A program made the position numbers and the translations under genes. DNA of 10,110 nt, from assembly GCA_946623365.1 (NCBI GenBank), contig CAMORE010000076.1:1-10110 (forward strand), in the 5' to 3' direction. Numbering within the stretch: the stretch's first letter is position 1; every line of letters begins with the position of its first letter. Below, in pieces: positions 1 through 6,576 of the stretch. Origin of the DNA: an uncultured Acinetobacter sp. GTDB lineage: Bacteria; Cyanobacteriota; Vampirovibrionia; Gastranaerophilales; Gastranaerophilaceae. The notes beneath the pieces were generated by a model. The model saw only the letters and a list, made by a program, of their open reading frames with translations. It was not told where the DNA came from and ran no database searches.

Positions 1-2088
1 TTATCTCATTTCCCCTTCACAGCATCCGCAATCTAAATGTATATCCAAATCTCCCATAAAGATTTCATCTTTACCCAGTGCATTCGGAATTATTGAGAAA
101 GTATTGGATATTCCGTCCTGAGCATCGCTAAACGGAAGCTTAGCTACTGATGCTAAAGATGCTACCGCACCATTTGAGTCTCTTCCATGCATTGGGTTTG
201 CACCCGGTGCGAGCGGAACTCCTGCTTTACGTCCGTCCGGAGTATTTCCCGTTTTCTTACCGTAAACCACGTTTGATGTAATTGTTAAAATTGACATTGT
301 AGGTATAGAGTTTCTGTATGTTTGATGTTTTCTAATCATATTCATAAATTTATGAACTAAATCTACAGCCATTTCATCAACTCTGTCATCATTATTGCCG
401 TATTTCGGGTAATCTCCTTCTACTTCGTAGTCTACAACAATACCGTTTTCATCACGAATAGTTTTCACTTTTGCATACTTAATTGCAGACAAAGAATCCG
501 CTACAACAGAAAGTCCTGCAATACCTGTTGCAAAATATCGTTTAACATCTCTGTCATGAAGAGCCATTTGAGAACGCTCGTAACAATACTTATCATGCAT
601 ATAGTGAATTACATTTAATGTATTTACATACAAGCCCGCAAGCCATTCCATCATATCTTCATATTTTTCCATAACTTCGTTATAGTCAAGATATTCAGAT
701 GTAATAGGGCGATATTTAGGGCCTACCTGCTCTTTTAATCTTTCATCAACCCCTCCGTTAATTGCGTATAACAAGCATTTAGCAAGATTTGCTCTTGCCC
801 CGAAGAATTGCATTTCTTTACCTACAACCATTGATGAGACACAACAAGCGATAGCATAATCATCTCCATGAACAACACGCATCAAATCATCGTTTTCATA
901 TTGAATAGATGAAGTGGTAATTGAGATGTGTGCCGCATATTGTTTAAAATTATGCGGTAATTGCTTTGACCACAACACAGTCAAATTAGGCTCCGGTGCA
1001 GTCCCTAAATTCTCCAATGTGTGAAGATACCTGAAAGAGTTTTTTGTAACCATATGTCTTCCGTCAATGCCGACACCGCCGATAGACTCAGTTACCCAGG
1101 TAGGATCTCCGGAGAATAATGCATTATACTCAGGTGTTCTTGCAAATTTAACTAATCTGAGCTTCATTATGAAATGGTCAATTAATTCTTGAGCTTCTTC
1201 TTCTGTTATAATTCCGTCTCTTAAATCTCTTTCAATAAATATATCCAAGAACGTTGATGTTCTTCCGATACTCATTGCTGCACCGTTTTGTTCTTTTACA
1301 GCTGATAAGTACCCAAAATACAACCATTGAACCGCTTCTCTTGCGTTTCTAGCGGGTTGAGTTATATCAAAACCATAAATTTTTCCGAGCTCTGCCATTT
1401 CCCAAAGCGCACGAATTTGTTCGGAAATTTCTTCTTTTAATTGAATTTTATCGGGAGTCATGTCTCCGTCTATTGAATTATGTTGTTCAATTTTGTCATA
1501 TACAAGCCTATCTATACCATAAAGAGCAATCCTTCTGTAATCACCGATAATACGACCTCTTCCGTATGCATCAGGAAGCCCCGTCAAAATTGCGGCATGT
1601 CTTGCACGTTTCATCTCAGGGGTATATGCATCAAAAACGCCTTGGTTATGAGTCTTTCTGTATTTAGTAAAAATTTCTGAAATCTCCGGATCAACTTCAT
1701 ATCCGTACGATTTACATGCCCCTTCTGCCATTCTTATTCCGCCAAAAGGCTGCAAAGAGCGTTTTAGCGGCTTGTCTGTTTGTAATCCTACTATTTTTTC
1801 AAGTGATTTATCAATATACCCTGCTCCATGCGAAGTAATAGTAGATACAATTTTTGTATCCATATCAAGAACACCGCCGTTTTCTCGTTCTTTTTTAAAT
1901 AAATCGCAGCACTCTTTCCACAATTTCTGTGTTGCTGATGTGGGACCTGTTAAAAAACTTGAATCTCCGTCATATGGGGTGTAATTCCTTTGTATAAAAT
2001 CTCTTACATTAATTTCTTTTTGCCATTTACCGCCAATAAACTCTGTTGTTGAATATTTCTGCTCGGCTGGTCTTTCTGTTGTTATCAT
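1..2088 (-). CDS. pflB: Pyruvate formate-lyase (formate C-acetyltransferase) lacking the C-terminal glycyl-radical domain
   Basis: The family converts pyruvate and CoA to acetyl-CoA and formate in the cytoplasm of anaerobes, using a glycyl radical installed by PFL activase. The 695 residues align from end to end with E. coli PflB: NVRDFIQ-NYTPY near the N-terminus, STITSH-AGYI, THNQGVFD, GLPDAYGRGRIIGDYRR, the catalytic pair C415-C416 in ACCVS (E. coli C418/C419), and TSNVVYGKKTGNTPDGR. After PNALGKDE (about residue 675) homology ends and the protein closes with a short Cys-rich tail (C687, C689, C690). E. coli PflB continues about 80 residues, including the radical loop RVSGYAVRF with G734, which is absent here. 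The stop codon is the first triplet of the window, so whatever follows downstream is not visible. The start is fixed by the SD AAAGGAGA at 2097-2104. It may be the large subunit of a split PFL or a truncated copy. The family call is sure; activity of this polypeptide alone is doubtful. Confidence 0.93.
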   Translation of the reverse strand: MITTERPAEQKYSTTEFIGGKWQKEINVRDFIQRNYTPYDGDSSFLTGPTSATQKLWKECCDLFKKERENGGVLDMDTKIVSTITSHGAGYIDKSLEKIVGLQTDKPLKRSLQPFGGIRMAEGACKSYGYEVDPEISEIFTKYRKTHNQGVFDAYTPEMKRARHAAILTGLPDAYGRGRIIGDYRRIALYGIDRLVYDKIEQHNSIDGDMTPDKIQLKEEISEQIRALWEMAELGKIYGFDITQPARNAREAVQWLYFGYLSAVKEQNGAAMSIGRTSTFLDIFIERDLRDGIITEEEAQELIDHFIMKLRLVKFARTPEYNALFSGDPTWVTESIGGVGIDGRHMVTKNSFRYLHTLENLGTAPEPNLTVLWSKQLPHNFKQYAAHISITTSSIQYENDDLMRVVHGDDYAIACCVSSMVVGKEMQFFGARANLAKCLLYAINGGVDERLKEQVGPKYRPITSEYLDYNEVMEKYEDMMEWLAGLYVNTLNVIHYMHDKYCYERSQMALHDRDVKRYFATGIAGLSVVADSLSAIKYAKVKTIRDENGIVVDYEVEGDYPKYGNNDDRVDEMAVDLVHKFMNMIRKHQTYRNSIPTMSILTITSNVVYGKKTGNTPDGRKAGVPLAPGANPMHGRDSNGAVASLASVAKLPFSDAQDGISNTFSIIPNALGKDEIFMGDLDIHLDCGCCEGEMR

Positions 2089-2133
2089 CTATATATTCTC
2101 CTTTGTCCGGTTTTCAATTTTGTGTGAACCTTA

Positions 2134-2163
2134 ATTATACCATTTTATAAACTTTTTGTTCAA
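2134..2163 (-). promoter_or_regulatory. Predicted sigma70-type promoter of pfl
   Basis: On the minus strand, TTGAAC (2158-2163) and a perfect TATAAT (2134-2139) are separated by 18 nt, which gives a leader of roughly 40 nt before the pfl start. An inverted repeat ATTAAC-N11-GTTAAT lies just upstream at 2168-2190 and could bind a regulator, though no known operator is matched. This promoter lies after the stop codon of the perR-like gene, so pfl need not depend on read-through. Confidence 0.6.
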
Positions 2164-2204
2164 TTATATTAACTTATATAAATTGTTAATTTTACATCTT
2201 TAAA

Positions 2205-2630
2205 TCAGGCTGAACCTGTTAATAAAAATTCCGAATTTGCATCACGTATATTATGATTTTCTTCGCAATTTCCGCACAAACCTCTAAAAGTTATGTCCAT
2301 TGACGAGATTTTACAATCAGTGAATTCTTCAGCTTTTGCGATTAAGTCTTTTCCAATATCTCCAGGAATATCGTAAACTCTTCCGCAGCAATTGCAAATA
2401 AAATGAAAATGAGGTTCTATACAGCTGTCAAAATGAGAAGAGCCATCTAATCCTATTATTTTTTTTATTATTCCTTTTTCAGCAAATTTATTCAAATTAC
2501 GATACACCGTAGCAATTCCTATTTCAGCATGCTCTTTATGTATATATTGATATAATTCATCTGCAGTAGGATGAACTCTATATTCATCCAAAGCCAACAA
2601 AACAATATCTTTTTGTTTTGAATTCCTCAT
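2205..2630 (-). CDS. perR: Fur-family metal-dependent repressor, PerR-like
   Basis: This is a dimeric winged-helix repressor of 141 residues that would sense iron/manganese and peroxide or iron status. The DNA-binding half carries HPTADELYQ and GIATVYRNLN. Regulatory metal ligands matching B. subtilis PerR H37/D85/H91/H93/D104 are H20, D68, H74, H76 and D87. The structural Zn site is C79-x2-C82 plus C119-x2-C122. D87, where Fur proteins usually have Glu, favours a PerR-type sensor. However, R44 sits where B. subtilis PerR has N61, a position reported to decide PerR-box versus Fur-box reading, and this protein has the Fur-type residue. The N-terminus is about 17 residues shorter than B. subtilis PerR, starting directly at the RxSKQ helix. 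The SD is weak (GGGAA, 2640-2644). The gene lies 116 bp upstream of pfl on the same strand and appears autoregulated through its own operator. The family is sure; PerR rather than Fur is likely but not certain. Confidence 0.9.
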   Translation of the reverse strand: MRNSKQKDIVLLALDEYRVHPTADELYQYIHKEHAEIGIATVYRNLNKFAEKGIIKKIIGLDGSSHFDSCIEPHFHFICNCCGRVYDIPGDIGKDLIAKAEEFTDCKISSMDITFRGLCGNCEENHNIRDANSEFLLTGSA

Positions 2631-2648
2631 AATCTCAACTTCCCAAAG

Positions 2649-2676
2649 TGATAATTATTATCATTATCAATTATCA
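2649..2676 (-). promoter_or_regulatory. Fur-type operator (perfect 7-1-7 box plus extra GATAAT repeats)
   Basis: Positions 2649-2663 read TGATAATTATTATCA, a perfect match to the 7-1-7 Fur box TGATAATnATTATCA. It is not the PerR box, which has TTATAAT/ATTATAA arms. Positions 2650-2668 match 17 of 19 bases of the E. coli Fur consensus. Read on the minus strand, the stretch holds three GATAAT hexamers in direct orientation followed by ATTATC, so more than one dimer could bind. It lies between the perR-like start codon and its -35 element and covers the -10, as expected for autorepression. Confidence 0.85.
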
Positions 2677-2698
2677 GACAATTTATTTTTTTTGTCAA
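2670..2698 (-). promoter_or_regulatory. Predicted promoter of the perR-like gene
   Basis: A perfect -35 TTGACA (2693-2698) and a -10 GATAAT (2670-2675) are separated by 17 nt on the minus strand. The -10 hexamer is one of the GATAAT repeats of the operator, so repressor and RNA polymerase would compete directly. The start point would fall near 2663, inside the 7-1-7 box. Confidence 0.75.
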
Positions 2699-2716
2699 TA
2701 TAAAAAATACAAATTT

Positions 2717-2746
2717 TTTACAATTTATGAACTTTTATGCTAAAAT
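2717..2746 (+). promoter_or_regulatory. Possible distal promoter of the SLH protein gene
   Basis: TTTACA (2717-2722) is followed after 18 nt by TAAAAT (2741-2746), which is preceded by TGC as in an extended -10. It lies back to back with the perR-like promoter. In such AT-rich DNA the call is tentative. Confidence 0.4.
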
Positions 2747-2792
2747 TATATTTATTATATAATACTAAAGTTGGAAAAATAAAAAAAATAGG

Positions 2793-2820
2793 TTACAATT
2801 TTTAATATTTGTAGTAAAAT
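2793..2820 (+). promoter_or_regulatory. Possible proximal promoter of the SLH protein gene
   Basis: TTACAA (2793-2798) and TAAAAT (2815-2820) are spaced by 16 nt. Transcription would begin near 2827, downstream of the first in-frame ATG at 2823. This argues that translation starts at 2850 instead. Confidence 0.5.
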
Positions 2821-2838
2821 AGATGAGGAAATTATACG

Positions 2839-2845
2839 AAAGGAG
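2839..2845 (+). promoter_or_regulatory. Ribosome binding site deciding the SLH protein start
   Basis: AAAGGAG lies 4 nt before the ATG at 2850. No SD precedes the ATG at 2823. Starting at 2850 also gives a clean signal peptide, whereas the extra nine residues (MRKLYERRS) would be an unusual extension. Confidence 0.8.
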
Positions 2846-2849
2846 AAGT

Positions 2850-4274
2850 ATGAGACTATCTAAAGAAATTTTAGCAACACTTGGTGTTGTATGCTTAACT
2901 TCAGGAATCGCATTTGCAGGCTGCGATAAAGCAGACGTTCAAGCTTATGCACATCCTACATTATTTAGTGCACAAGGACACTCACTTTTAACCGGCAGAA
3001 CAGACGCTGTTACTACAGGTGCAAAAGTTTACAAACCTTGCAATGCAAAAACAATTGCACAAAAAGAAAATGTTATTATTGGCAGAGAAGCTAAAAAAGC
3101 TTTATCTGATATGAAAAATAGCATGGATTCATCCAGAGCAGCAGCTTATGATGCTAAATCAGCTATTCTTCGTTCTGAAATCGCATGGCAAATTGTTAAC
3201 GGCTTAGGTTTCAGTCAAGTAGCACCTAACAAATATACAGATTTAGCTGATACTTATTGGGCAAAAGCTGAAATTGACAAAGCTTTAGCAGCTGACGTAA
3301 TGATTGGTTATCCTGATAACACATTCAAACCTGATCAAGCTATTACAAAAGCAGAAGTATTTGCTACATTTGCAAAATTGATGGTTGTAAACCATGATGC
3401 ATCAGCAACTCCTGTTTACAATGGTCAAGAAGTAAAATACATTCCTAACTGGGCAGTTGGATGTACTAACGAAGTTATCGCTTCAGGTATTTTAGAAGCT
3501 CTTCCTGAACAAGATAAGATTGTTTCAGCTGAATATTTAACAAGAGAACAAGTAGCATACATGATTGCTGCTATGAAGGCTAAATTCCACATTGATACAA
3601 CTAATGGTGCAGAAGGTTGTGCTACAGCTTATGTTCCAACACAAGTTACAATCAAATTAAGCGAAAGACTTTCAGCTAGAACTTCAAATGTAGGTGATAC
3701 ATTCACTGCTAAAACTACTGAGTCTGCAACTGTTGAAGGTGTTACATTCCCTGCAGGTTCTACAGTTAAGGGTGTTGTAACAGGCGTTGTAAGACCAGGT
3801 GTTAAGAACCCGGGTTACATTGAAGTATCTTTCAAGGAAATCAAAAATGACGGTTTGAAGGCTTCTTTCCCGACTTATGCTTCAAGTGCATCAGTTGACG
3901 TTAAGAAAAATCCAAACGTTATTGCAAGAGTTCTTTCTGCTCCTGTTGAATTTATCGGCAGAACAGCAGGTGTATCCGGTAGAACAGTTTCTACTGTTGG
4001 TAATGTAGTTTCTAACGGAACAGAAGAAATCGTTGATAACTTAGGTGATGCAGTATCTGATACATTCTGCTTACACCCTCTAAAAGGTGCTAAGAGCATT
4101 GGAAGCGGTGTAATCGCAGTTGGTAAAGGTGCTACAAACATCGTTAAAACAACTACAACAGGTGTATTTGGTGTATGCTATGAATTAGTTGACGAAGTAA
4201 AATATATCTTCGTTCCGAATACAACTAACGATTCAAGCTTGAACCCTGATGAAGTTCTAACTATTTGTTTCTAA
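2850..4274 (+). CDS. Exported SLH-domain protein, probable abundant cell-envelope protein
   Basis: This is a 474-residue exported protein. Residues 1-23 form a signal peptide (MRLSKE, then a hydrophobic core ending in IAFA). The next residues, GC, mean that a lipoprotein-type cleavage before C25 is also possible. A partial SLH repeat begins near 105 (ILRSEIAWQIVNGLGF). A full one spans about 130-178 (YWAKAEIDKALAADVMIGYPDNTFKPDQAITKAEVFATFA, split here as key motifs YWAKAEID, GYPDNTFKPDQ and ITKAEVF). A degenerate one spans about 196-242 (LTREQVAYMI). SLH domains bind cell-wall polymers or peptidoglycan. Residues about 266-335 form a beta-rich unit with VGDTFTAKT and FPAGSTVKGVVTGV, like 'made-tolerable-by-an-offset' export barrels but of no family I can name. 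The tail is Gly/Val/Thr-rich. Phe is coded by TTC in 10 of 16 cases, unlike its neighbours, which suggests high expression. Monocistronic, with a strong terminator. The SLH call is sure; the cellular role is not. Confidence 0.85.
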   Translation: MRLSKEILATLGVVCLTSGIAFAGCDKADVQAYAHPTLFSAQGHSLLTGRTDAVTTGAKVYKPCNAKTIAQKENVIIGREAKKALSDMKNSMDSSRAAAYDAKSAILRSEIAWQIVNGLGFSQVAPNKYTDLADTYWAKAEIDKALAADVMIGYPDNTFKPDQAITKAEVFATFAKLMVVNHDASATPVYNGQEVKYIPNWAVGCTNEVIASGILEALPEQDKIVSAEYLTREQVAYMIAAMKAKFHIDTTNGAEGCATAYVPTQVTIKLSERLSARTSNVGDTFTAKTTESATVEGVTFPAGSTVKGVVTGVVRPGVKNPGYIEVSFKEIKNDGLKASFPTYASSASVDVKKNPNVIARVLSAPVEFIGRTAGVSGRTVSTVGNVVSNGTEEIVDNLGDAVSDTFCLHPLKGAKSIGSGVIAVGKGATNIVKTTTTGVFGVCYELVDEVKYIFVPNTTNDSSLNPDEVLTICF

Positions 4275-4277
4275 TAG

Positions 4278-4303
4278 TTAAGTTCTAAAGAGTTTGAACT
4301 TAA
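4278..4303 (+). other. Inverted repeat in the 3' region of the SLH gene
   Basis: TTAAGTTC (4278-4285) and GAACTTAA (4296-4303) are perfect 8-nt arms with a 10-nt spacer, placed between the stop codon and the terminator. It may form a second hairpin in the mRNA 3' end. It has no T-tract and is not itself a terminator. Confidence 0.5.
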
Positions 4304-4312
4304 GTCATATAT

Positions 4313-4350
4313 AGCCGAGTTGAAAATAAATTTTCAACTCGGCTTTTTTA
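4313..4350 (+). terminator. Rho-independent terminator of the SLH gene
   Basis: Perfect 15-nt arms AGCCGAGTTGAAAAT (4313-4327) and ATTTTCAACTCGGCT (4330-4344) flank a two-base centre and run into a T-tract (TTTTTT). The hairpin is the strongest in the window. Confidence 0.93.
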
Positions 4351-4358
4351 TTATGTAT

Positions 4359-4386
4359 TTTACATTTAGTTACATAATAGCAAAAT
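4359..4386 (+). promoter_or_regulatory. Predicted promoter of the YwqK-like gene
   Basis: TTTACA (4359-4364), 16 nt spacer, CAAAAT (4381-4386) preceded by ATAG. The same arrangement, including ATAGCAAAAT and the 16-nt spacer, occurs before the gene at 6624. The leader would be about 50 nt. Confidence 0.5.
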
Positions 4387-4442
4387 TATTTTTGTTTTTG
4401 TTTTAATTTAAATAGTTTGTATATTTTTTAGGAGTAACGTTT

Positions 4443-5687
4443 ATGATTAACAAAATTGGTACAGAGTTTAATATTAAAAACATCGGTTTTCGGGCAGAAA
4501 ATGATGTGATGGAAGCAAATAAATCAAAAAACAATATAACAAAACCTGAAATAAAAGCTGATAATAAGGGATTAGAGGCTCTTGCCATATATAATTCCGC
4601 AATGATAAATAAACCGTATCCAAAAGATAAACTAAGTGTAGAACCGCTCACTCCGATAGTCATTAAACCGGAAGACGCTGATAAAATGGACGGAGAAAGA
4701 ATATATTCTTCCGACGGGAAACTTCATTCTATTGTAAGACATGATGAAGATACTGTAACAGTATTTACTCCGGACAAGGAAAACGAAAAAGTATTTTCGG
4801 AAATTATAACTTATGACAAAGCAACCGGAAAAAAGCCGTTAATCGTTCAAACAACTGATAATGATGAGGGGAATGAATATATAGTAATTAATGAATATAA
4901 CCCCGCTTCCGGCAAAAATATAAGATCAACCTCATATGTAAATGGTAAAATAGACTACGCTGATAAAACCATATATGAACCATCGGGAAAAGAAATTAAT
5001 ATATCTCGTTACTATGACGATAATAAATATATAGTACATTCTTCTGATAACAGAAACAATCATTCCACAATAGTTTTTGATAAAGATAAACAGGTTATTG
5101 AATATTCAGAAGACAAAAATTACAAAAATCATATAGTATCAACAGAAATTGAATTTTATCATGGGGCACCTTATAAAGTTGAATCAGAAAAAACGATGTT
5201 TTTCCCCAATATAATAGGATGGGAAAAATTTATAAACAATGATAATTTAAAACCTGCAGAGCCGGTTGAAAAAATAAAAAATATCAAAGAAATAGAAGGT
5301 GAAAAAACTTTTTATTCAAACGGTGCACTCGAAAGCAACACATTTAATTCAGATTCAGGAAAAACAACAGCATTTTTCAGACCGGACGGAAGCTGCTGCA
5401 AAATAACATCAGATAAAAAAGATATCGAATTTGATGTAAACAAGCAAATTATTACTGAAAAATTAGAAAACGGTAAAGAAAAAATTACTCAATTATATAA
5501 AGATGGCAATAAAAAAGTGGAACTGAAAGACGACAATAACTACCAAGTAATAAGCTACTATGAAAACGGCAAACCAAACTATTATTCTGAAGGAATAATT
5601 AAGGATGGGGAGGAATGCGAAACAACATGGCTTAGCTATGATGAATCCGGTATGCTGAATTATGCAGGCGAATATGATGCAATTTAG
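4443..5687 (+). CDS. Cytoplasmic-looking repeat protein with MORN_2/YwqK-like motifs, function unknown
   Basis: I do not recognise a named family for this 414-residue, Lys/Asp/Asn-rich protein. It has no signal peptide or membrane segment. The body is made of short beta-hairpin-like units of the type tyr-x-x-asp-gly-lys-leu, as in YwqK/MORN_2 repeats: YSSDGKL (88-94), YVNGKI (165-170), YSNGAL (291-296), YENGKP (373-378), YDESGML (399-405). A longer duplication is visible: DGERIYSSDGKL to VFTPD (83-111) and EGEKTFYSNGAL to FFRPD (285-315), offset by 202 residues. The N-terminus has IKNIGFRA (11-18), then a Lys-rich linker and the segment GLEALAIYNSAMINKPY (43-59). The start is supported by AGGAG (4430-4434), 8 nt before ATG. 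Codon choice is ordinary (Phe TTT in 12 of 14). Its stop overlaps the stop of the convergent HD gene. It could be an effector, scaffold or immunity-like protein; the sequence does not decide. Confidence 0.75.
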   Translation: MINKIGTEFNIKNIGFRAENDVMEANKSKNNITKPEIKADNKGLEALAIYNSAMINKPYPKDKLSVEPLTPIVIKPEDADKMDGERIYSSDGKLHSIVRHDEDTVTVFTPDKENEKVFSEIITYDKATGKKPLIVQTTDNDEGNEYIVINEYNPASGKNIRSTSYVNGKIDYADKTIYEPSGKEINISRYYDDNKYIVHSSDNRNNHSTIVFDKDKQVIEYSEDKNYKNHIVSTEIEFYHGAPYKVESEKTMFFPNIIGWEKFINNDNLKPAEPVEKIKNIKEIEGEKTFYSNGALESNTFNSDSGKTTAFFRPDGSCCKITSDKKDIEFDVNKQIITEKLENGKEKITQLYKDGNKKVELKDDNNYQVISYYENGKPNYYSEGIIKDGEECETTWLSYDESGMLNYAGEYDAI

Positions 5688-6451
5688 TCTATGTCATTCA
5701 TTTCTGCATATTTAAAAAGAGCATTATAAACAGAAGGCATAATTTTACCTTCTCTTACTTCTCTATATAAAATCAGAAGTGCTTCCGTTCGGGTAAGCCT
5801 CCGACGGTAGACTCTAGCTTCTCTTAATGCGCTGTATTTATCAGCGATGGATATAATCTGAACCCCCAAATCAGCAAATGTATTATCTTTTGGCAAAACG
5901 GGATATCCGGTATGCTTTAGATTTTGATGATGATATCTTATTAATGTTAATGTGTCATCTGATAAATTCTGCGTTTTTAAAAGTTCATATCCTAAAGTTG
6001 AATGAATATTCATTATTTTTCTTTCTTTAACATTCAACTTTGCCGGTTTATTTAATATTTTAGAAGGTATTAATACTTTACCCAAATCATGAAGCATAGA
6101 TGCTTCTTTAAGAATTGTTTTATTTAGTTTAGATTGAATCTCCACTGGCAGCATTGAATAAACTCCGATTGCGATATTACAAGTATCATTCATATGCCCG
6201 TTTGTTAACTCTCTCAGAGTTTTTGTGTCAATTAGCGGTTTTATATGATATCTTTTCAAAAGTCGCGCAATGTGCGGATTCAAGTCTATCATTTTTTGAA
6301 CCAAAGATTTATGTATTTTTTCATCTCTACCCGTTTTAAGAAAAGTTTTTCCGTTGTTATCTTTGTACACGAAAAAACTGCTGTGGTTTATTTGTACAGC
6401 ACCTTCTAAACTGATATTTTCACTTTCTTTTACGGGGGTATTTAATAACAT
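5684..6451 (-). CDS. HD-GYP-like phosphohydrolase domain protein (paralogue 1)
   Basis: This 255-residue soluble protein consists of an N-terminal extension of about 45 residues, a short helical region (NPHIARLLKRY) and an HD domain. Metal-site candidates are H86 (GHMNDT), H121-D122 (MLHDLGKVLIP), H150 (IHSTLGYELL), H174-H175 and D204. HD-GYP enzymes hydrolyse cyclic di-GMP or related nucleotides. Here the GYP triad is kept (182-184), but the usual HHExxDGxGYP reads HHQNLKHTGYP and the usual DxYDAL reads DKYSAL. Substrate is therefore uncertain. There is no receiver, PAS or membrane segment. It is clearly paralogous to the divergent gene at 6624. No good SD precedes the ATG; the start was taken because it is the longest reading and lies just after a plausible promoter. 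The 3' end overlaps the convergent YwqK-like gene by 4 nt, with no terminator between them. Confidence 0.82.
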   Translation of the reverse strand: MLLNTPVKESENISLEGAVQINHSSFFVYKDNNGKTFLKTGRDEKIHKSLVQKMIDLNPHIARLLKRYHIKPLIDTKTLRELTNGHMNDTCNIAIGVYSMLPVEIQSKLNKTILKEASMLHDLGKVLIPSKILNKPAKLNVKERKIMNIHSTLGYELLKTQNLSDDTLTLIRYHHQNLKHTGYPVLPKDNTFADLGVQIISIADKYSALREARVYRRRLTRTEALLILYREVREGKIMPSVYNALFKYAEMNDID

Positions 6452-6484
6452 AATCTATAATATTGGGGTTAGTCTCTTAACATA

Positions 6485-6514
6485 AGTTTACATTACAAAC
6501 CGTTATTTTGTCAA
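6485..6514 (-). promoter_or_regulatory. Possible promoter of HD paralogue 1
   Basis: On the minus strand a perfect -35 TTGACA (6509-6514) is followed after 18 nt by TAAACT (6485-6490), giving a leader of about 27 nt. The -10 is a poor match, so the call rests mainly on the -35. Confidence 0.4.
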
Positions 6515-6541
6515 TAGCGTATTTGCAAATAAATAATGTAA
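6488..6541. repeat. Inverted repeat between the divergent HD genes
   Basis: Arms TTACATTA (6488-6495) and TAATGTAA (6534-6541) are perfect complements, with equivalent bases 46 bp apart. The left arm overlaps the putative -10 of the leftward gene and the right arm lies just upstream of the -35 of the rightward gene. It could be a pair of operator half-sites, or chance in AT-rich DNA. Confidence 0.35.
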
Positions 6542-6548
6542 CAAAATT

Positions 6549-6576
6549 TTTACAATAATTGATTTTATAGCAAAAT
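6549..6576 (+). promoter_or_regulatory. Predicted promoter of HD paralogue 2
   Basis: TTTACA (6549-6554), 16 nt spacer, CAAAAT (6571-6576) preceded by ATAG. It is the twin of the promoter at 4359-4386. The leader would be about 40 nt. Confidence 0.5.

Noticed and set aside
1..80. A frameshift near the end of pfl that would restore the glycyl-radical domain
   Set aside because: The other two minus-strand frames after PNALGKDE meet stops within 20 codons and show no HLNVNV or RVSGYAV-like sequence. An indel beyond position 1 cannot be excluded, but none is visible here.
2180..2195. Rex operator upstream of pfl (TTGTTAA half-site)
   Set aside because: Only one half (TTGTTAA) is present; the partner half TTAACAA is missing at the required spacing.
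2823..2849. Upstream ATG at 2823 as the SLH protein start
   Set aside because: It has no SD, would lie before the start of transcription from the proximal promoter, and would put nine extra charged residues before a normal signal peptide.
3875..4141. Antisense reading frame of 88 codons within the SLH gene
   Set aside because: It lies wholly opposite a well-supported gene, has no SD or family resemblance, and is explained by the codon bias of the sense strand.
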